Shown here piece after piece: positions 7,692 to 10,718 of a stretch of DNA of 10,718 bases (position 1 is its first letter; every line of letters begins with the position of its first letter). Origin of the DNA: Candidatus Sumerlaeota bacterium. GTDB taxonomy: Bacteria; Sumerlaeota; Sumerlaeia; JADFCT01. Location of the stretch: contig JAPLSP010000390.1 in the NCBI GenBank assembly GCA_026398575.1, forward strand, positions 1-10,718, written 5' to 3'. A model generated the notes under the pieces. That model saw only the letters and a program-made list of their open reading frames with translations, was not told the origin of the DNA and did not search any database. The translations under genes and the position numbers were made by a program.

Positions 7692-8325
7692 CGTGACGCG
7701 CGCGCTGGGGCTCGAGACGCCGCCTTATCCCGGCGATGCCGCCTTCGCGAGGGTCTGGCAGGCCTCGCTTGCGCGCGAGGGCTATAATATCGCATCGCTC
7801 GCGATGTCCACGCACACGGGCACGCACGTGGACGCTCCGCGGCATTTTTTCGATGATCGTCCGGCGCTCGATGAAATCCCCATCGAGCGCTTTTTTGTTC
7901 CGGCGTTATTGGTCGAATGCGATGCGCGCGATATGATCCGCCGGGAAGACCTGGAGAATGGAACGGCGGGCGGGATCGCGCCGGGGGGGATCGCGCCGGG
8001 CGAGGCGCTCATTTTGAAAACGCGCAACAGCCTTTTGCCGTTTGATCGTTTCAGCGAGGAATACGTTTATCTCGATGTGGACGCCGCGCAATGGATTGTC
8101 GAGCGGAAAGTGTCGCTGCTCGGATTCGATTATTATTCGGTGGATGCCTTTCGCGATGCGGAATCGAAGGCGCATCATGTCCTGCTCAGCGCGGGCGCGC
8201 TTATTGTGGAGAACCTGGATTTGCGAGCCGTCGAGACGGGGCGCTATCGGCTCGCCTGTTTCCCGCTGAAAATTCCCCATAGCGACGGCTCGCCCTGCCG
8301 GGCGATACTGATTGGCGAGGAATGA
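7678..8325 (+). CDS. Cyclase-family metal hydrolase, kynurenine formamidase-like
   Basis: 215 residues, about the length of bacterial KynB. The PF04199-type signature HTGTHVDAPRHF is complete: H46, H50 and D52 as metal ligands and H56 at the position of the proposed catalytic histidine. A second site is formed by H166 and E178; the 12-residue spacing matches the KynB pair. KynB hydrolyses N-formylkynurenine to kynurenine, but the family also includes isatin hydrolases and other cyclic amide/ester hydrolases, so the substrate is not proven. It starts inside the end of trpD (14-bp overlap) without a clear ribosome binding site, which points to translational coupling. Pairing with trpD supports a link to kynurenine/anthranilate chemistry. 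Residues 98-107 hold a duplicated GGIAP, from a 15-bp tandem repeat at 7969-7998. No signal peptide; cytoplasmic. Confidence 0.85.
   Translation: MKLHDVTRALGLETPPYPGDAAFARVWQASLAREGYNIASLAMSTHTGTHVDAPRHFFDDRPALDEIPIERFFVPALLVECDARDMIRREDLENGTAGGIAPGGIAPGEALILKTRNSLLPFDRFSEEYVYLDVDAAQWIVERKVSLLGFDYYSVDAFRDAESKAHHVLLSAGALIVENLDLRAVETGRYRLACFPLKIPHSDGSPCRAILIGEE
7969..7998 (+). repeat. 15-bp in-frame tandem duplication in the cyclase-family gene
   Basis: 7969-7983 and 7984-7998 are identical except for one base and encode GGIAP twice, just before the GEALIL strand. It looks like recent slippage in a loop that tolerates length change; the metal ligands are unaffected. Confidence 0.8.
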
Positions 8326-8363
8326 TCATGGAGAACTTAGCGCGGCAAGCCACAAGCTAATGT

Positions 8364-8395
8364 AAAATGAAAAATGAGAAATGAAAAATGAATGA
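8364..8395 (+). repeat. Tandem 7-bp repeat, AAAATGA unit
   Basis: Four consecutive copies at 8364-8370, 8371-8377, 8378-8384 (first base G) and 8385-8391, then a partial ATGA (8392-8395). It is strongly A-rich against a GC-rich background and marks the start of the repeat region. Confidence 0.85.
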
Positions 8396-8459
8396 CCTAT
8401 TTTGCAGCAGTATCAGAAATTTGAAAATAATTTTGCTCATAGCCTGTCCGATTCTGATT

Positions 8460-8700
8460 TTAGCCTGCTTCAGCAGGCTCTTCTTTGCATTGGCCTTTAG
8501 GCGGGGTGAAGGCAGGGCGCTCTTTCCTCAAGCGCGCTTCAGCGCGGCTTCTCGACATGCTTCAGCGGCATATCCTTCGGTCATTTGCTTTTGCTAAAGC
8601 CGGTCGAGAAGCCGCGCTGAAGCGCGCTCCATGTTAGATTTTGCCTCCCGACACCCCTGCTAAAGCAGGGTGCAAAGAAGAGCCGGCTGAAGCCGGCTAA
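8460..8700. repeat. Nested ~241-bp palindrome made of eight small hairpins
   Basis: Outer arms 8460-8489 and 8671-8700 are 30 bp with two mismatches; inner arms 8531-8556 and 8603-8628 are 26 bp and perfect. Between them the register is kept (for example CTTTAG 8495-8500 opposite CTAAAG 8660-8665). Eight small hairpins with a four-base loop between GC ends occupy it: near 8462-8479, 8493-8502, 8531-8549 and 8557-8571 with loops TTCA or TTTA, then 8593-8600, 8611-8628, 8655-8670 and 8681-8698 with loops TAAA or TGAA. The orientation flips at about 8580. This resembles a compound REP/REPIN cluster. No transposase lies nearby. Confidence 0.85.
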
Positions 8701-8763
8701 TGCTGATGCCGGTTTGCCGTATCAGCTATTGTCTTATGTTTGGGGCAGCAACGGACCAGAAAC

Positions 8764-8790
8764 AATAAGAAAGCGGCAAGCCGTCTTATT
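8764..8790. repeat. Small isolated inverted repeat
   Basis: AATAAGA (8764-8770) pairs with TCTTATT (8784-8790), and inside it CGGCAAGCCG (8774-8783) is also palindromic, with AAG (8771-8773) bulged. There is no proper T-run after it, so a terminator role is uncertain. It could be an operator-like site for the GH106 gene about 95 bp downstream. Confidence 0.4.
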
Positions 8791-8869
8791 CCCAAAGCTG
8801 GCGCTGTTCTTTGAGGGCATTATTTTTAATTTGTTGGCGAGATGGAAATAGCATCCCTAATTTTTTTTC

Positions 8870-8875
8870 GAAAGG
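8870..8875 (+). promoter_or_regulatory. Ribosome binding site for the GH106 gene
   Basis: GAAAGG lies 7 nt before the ATG at 8883 and decides that start over the in-frame ATG at 8934, which has no such site upstream. Confidence 0.6.
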
Positions 8876-8882
8876 TTTACTT

Positions 8883-10718
8883 ATGCTGAATGATCGCGCT
8901 GCTAATTATTGCCAATTCTATGTGGCTTGGATAATGCGGATTGCGGGCGTGTGCGTGGCGATGGCGCTTTGGGTTTCGCTTGCGGCGGCGCAGACGGGAG
9001 CGGATTCCGCCGCGGACGCTGCAAAAAATCTGGAGCAGGGCTTTATCTCTCCGCCGCAGAGCGCGGGGTTGCGGGCGTATTGGTGGTGGCTCAATGGCAA
9101 TGTGACCAAGGACGCGATCACGCGCGATCTTGAACAGATGAAAGCCAAGGGGATGGCGGGCGGCGTGATCTTCGATGCCGGCGGGGCGACCCAGGGCGGA
9201 CATAAAGCCGTTCCTGCCGGGCCGGTGTTCGCCAGTCCGGAGTGGCGCGAGTTGTTCAAGCACACCGTCAAGGAAGCCGACCGCCTCGGCCTGACGCTCA
9301 GCCTGAGCATTCAGAGCGGTTGGAACCTCGGCGGCCCGAACGTCAAACCCGAAGACTCGGCCAAGCGCTATTCATGGTCCGAAACGCAGGTCAAAGGTCC
9401 TGCGAAGCTGGACCAGGTGATCGCGGAGCCGAAGCAAAAGAACAGCGGCTACTATCGCGACATCGCTGTGGTGGCGTATCGTCTGGAAGGCGCCGCGAAG
9501 CAACAGGCCGAAAGTAATTTCTCAGGGATAACCGCCAGTTCGTCCCAATCCAGCTCCTCGCCCGATGCGGCGATGGATGGAAATGCAGAAACCTGCTGGG
9601 TCTCCAACGGAACCGCTCCGGGAGATGGCCCGACCGCGAAACGCCCGCAATGGCTTCAGCTCAGCTATAAAAATCCCGTCGCCGCATCCTCGCTCTCCGT
9701 ACTAGGCCGTACCGGCTACGGTCCGCGCGAATGCGAGCTGCAGGCATCGGACGATGGCAAGACATTCCGGAAAATCAAGCCCTTCTCAATGGAGAACAGC
9801 AAACAGGCCAAGGTCGCATTTGAGGAAACGAAGGCGGCGTGTTTCCGCCTGGTTATTCTGGACTCTTATGATCCGAAGGAGCCCAAGACGCCGCGCAATG
9901 TGCAGGTGGCTGAATTCTCGCTCGGGGGCAAAGAGCCGATTCCGAGTTCGCGCAGCGGCGGTCGCAAACCGATTCAGCGCTTCGATGAAAAAACTCTCAG
10001 CAGGGAAATCGGCGGCTCGGCGCCGGATTGCTCGTTTCTGCTGGACGATTTTCCCGGGGCGCCAGGCGAAGAGGATTGCCGCAGCAAGGACGTGGTGGAC
10101 TTGACGGATCGGATGGACGCCAGCGGGCGGCTGAAGTGGGATGCTCCGGAAGGGGCGTGGATGATTCTGCGCTTCGGTTATAGCCCGAGCGGTTCGAAAG
10201 TTTCGACCTCGAGTCCGGGCTGGGCTGGAATGGCGATTGATTATCTCGACTCGCAGGCGCTGATTAATTATTGGAAAGAGGTGGTCGCGCCGCTGATCGA
10301 GGACGCCGGGCCGCTCGCGGGAAAATCGCTGAAATACCTGCATACGGACAGCTGGGAGTTGGGCGGCGTCAACTGGACGCCCAAATTGCCGGAGATGTTT
10401 CGCAAGCGGCGGGGATACGACATGCGGTCCTACCTGCCGGCGCTGGCGGGAAAGATCGTGGACAACCGCGCGATCACCAATCGCTTCCTGCATGACTTCC
10501 GCAAGACCGTCGGCGATTGCGTCGCGGACAATCACTACAAGCTGTTCGCGGAGTTGGCGGCCAAGCACGGCATGGAGATTCACCCCGAATCCGGCGGTCC
10601 GCACGGAGCGCCGGTGGATGCGCTCAAGTGTCTGGGGCGCAGCGGCGTTCCCATGATGGAATTCTGGGCGCTGTCGCCGCACCGCCCGACCGACGCGACC
10701 CGCTTTTTCGTCAAGCAG
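8883..10718 (+). CDS. GH106 alpha-L-rhamnosidase, 3' end missing
   Basis: The frame is open from the ATG at 8883 to the right edge (612 codons); GH106 enzymes usually run to about 900-1100 residues, so roughly half to two-thirds is present. A signal peptide ends near AAA|QT (36/37); starting at M18 (8934) would give a shorter, more classical signal but lacks a ribosome binding site. The GH106 opening YWWWLNGNVT (66-75) and the following ITRDLEQMKAKGMAGGVIF are plain. A discoidin/F5-8C-like module (about 210-348; AMDGNAETCW, PQWLQLSY, LQASDDGKTF) is inserted before the catalytic barrel. The barrel shows HTDSWE (487-492) and HPESGGPHG (567-575); the glutamates E492 and E569 are candidate active-site residues by analogy, not by alignment. 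The enzyme would release terminal L-rhamnose from pectin-derived or other glycans outside the cytoplasm, matching the PL11-like gene at the other end of the window. Confidence 0.9.
   Translation, partial: MLNDRAANYCQFYVAWIMRIAGVCVAMALWVSLAAAQTGADSAADAAKNLEQGFISPPQSAGLRAYWWWLNGNVTKDAITRDLEQMKAKGMAGGVIFDAGGATQGGHKAVPAGPVFASPEWRELFKHTVKEADRLGLTLSLSIQSGWNLGGPNVKPEDSAKRYSWSETQVKGPAKLDQVIAEPKQKNSGYYRDIAVVAYRLEGAAKQQAESNFSGITASSSQSSSSPDAAMDGNAETCWVSNGTAPGDGPTAKRPQWLQLSYKNPVAASSLSVLGRTGYGPRECELQASDDGKTFRKIKPFSMENSKQAKVAFEETKAACFRLVILDSYDPKEPKTPRNVQVAEFSLGGKEPIPSSRSGGRKPIQRFDEKTLSREIGGSAPDCSFLLDDFPGAPGEEDCRSKDVVDLTDRMDASGRLKWDAPEGAWMILRFGYSPSGSKVSTSSPGWAGMAIDYLDSQALINYWKEVVAPLIEDAGPLAGKSLKYLHTDSWELGGVNWTPKLPEMFRKRRGYDMRSYLPALAGKIVDNRAITNRFLHDFRKTVGDCVADNHYKLFAELAAKHGMEIHPESGGPHGAPVDALKCLGRSGVPMMEFWALSPHRPTDATRFFVKQ

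Larger units (their letters stand above)
8326..8882. other. 557-bp non-coding region rich in repeats
   Basis: No supported gene. A 10-codon ORF (8328-8360, MENLARQATS) follows the cyclase stop at once but is too short to call. Beyond it are an AT-rich 7-bp tandem repeat, the ~241-bp nested palindrome, a separate small hairpin at 8764-8790, and an AT-rich 60 bp leading to the GH106 ribosome binding site. Weakly supported ORFs such as 8388-8597 run through the palindromes and are not credible proteins. Confidence 0.7.

Noticed and set aside
8388..8597. 69-codon + strand ORF with a hydrophobic start in the repeat region
   Set aside because: It begins in the tandem repeat and runs through several palindromes; the apparent membrane segment comes from AT-rich non-coding sequence and there is no ribosome binding site.
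8460..8700. CRISPR array
   Set aside because: The repeated unit is palindromic, orientation flips at the centre, and there are no uniform repeats with regular unique spacers or cas genes.
8342..8782. 10-bp direct repeat GCGGCAAGCC (8342-8351 and 8773-8782) as a target-site duplication around the repeat region
   Set aside because: The copies do not abut the palindrome ends and the second one lies inside its own hairpin; chance is a sufficient explanation.
9786..10682. 298-codon antisense ORF under the GH106 gene
   Set aside because: The + strand frame carries conserved GH106 motifs throughout; the minus frame is Arg/His/Ala-rich and has no domain signature.

Overview
The window is GC-rich, densely coding on the + strand only, and broken up by palindromic intergenic repeats. 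It carries six genes: the 3' end of a rhamnogalacturonan-lyase-like gene (PL11 type), a 1261-residue secreted parallel beta-helix protein with FN3, InlB-like and dockerin-like tail domains, a lipoprotein of unknown function, trpD, a KynB/cyclase-family metal hydrolase overlapping trpD, and the 5' end of a GH106 alpha-L-rhamnosidase. Signal peptides, a lipobox, dockerin-like and choice-of-anchor-Q-like modules, and large pectin/rhamnose-polymer enzymes suggest a Gram-negative polysaccharide degrader of the Planctomycetota/Verrucomicrobiota/Lentisphaerota or Sumerlaeota/Armatimonadota kind. The sequence alone does not fix the phylum.

Layout: 1-1241 PL11-like lyase fragment; 1242-1443 spacer with a good sigma70-like promoter; 1444-5229 beta-helix protein; 5230-5408 spacer; 5409-6317 lipoprotein; 6318-6662 spacer with a 124-bp hairpin-forming repeat and a second small hairpin that covers the trpD Shine-Dalgarno; 6663-7691 trpD; 7678-8325 cyclase-family hydrolase (14-bp overlap with trpD); 8326-8882 a 557-bp non-coding stretch dominated by a 7-bp tandem repeat and a ~241-bp nested palindrome; 8883-10718 GH106 rhamnosidase, open at the right edge.

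Functionally there are two themes. The outer genes (PL11-like lyase, GH106 rhamnosidase, possibly the secreted beta-helix protein) fit breakdown of rhamnogalacturonan or another rhamnose-containing polysaccharide outside the cytoplasm. The middle pair (trpD plus a hydrolase with every KynB-type metal ligand) fits anthranilate/tryptophan metabolism, perhaps salvage from kynurenine.

The most unusual material is the repeats rather than the proteins. Three unrelated palindromic families occur in 10.7 kb. One is inserted in frame into the lyase coding sequence. Another is a perfectly registered nested palindrome whose small hairpins flip orientation at its centre and whose outer arms differ by a compensatory base-pair change. 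I see no clear new defence or mobile system, no transposase, no CRISPR array and no RNA gene.
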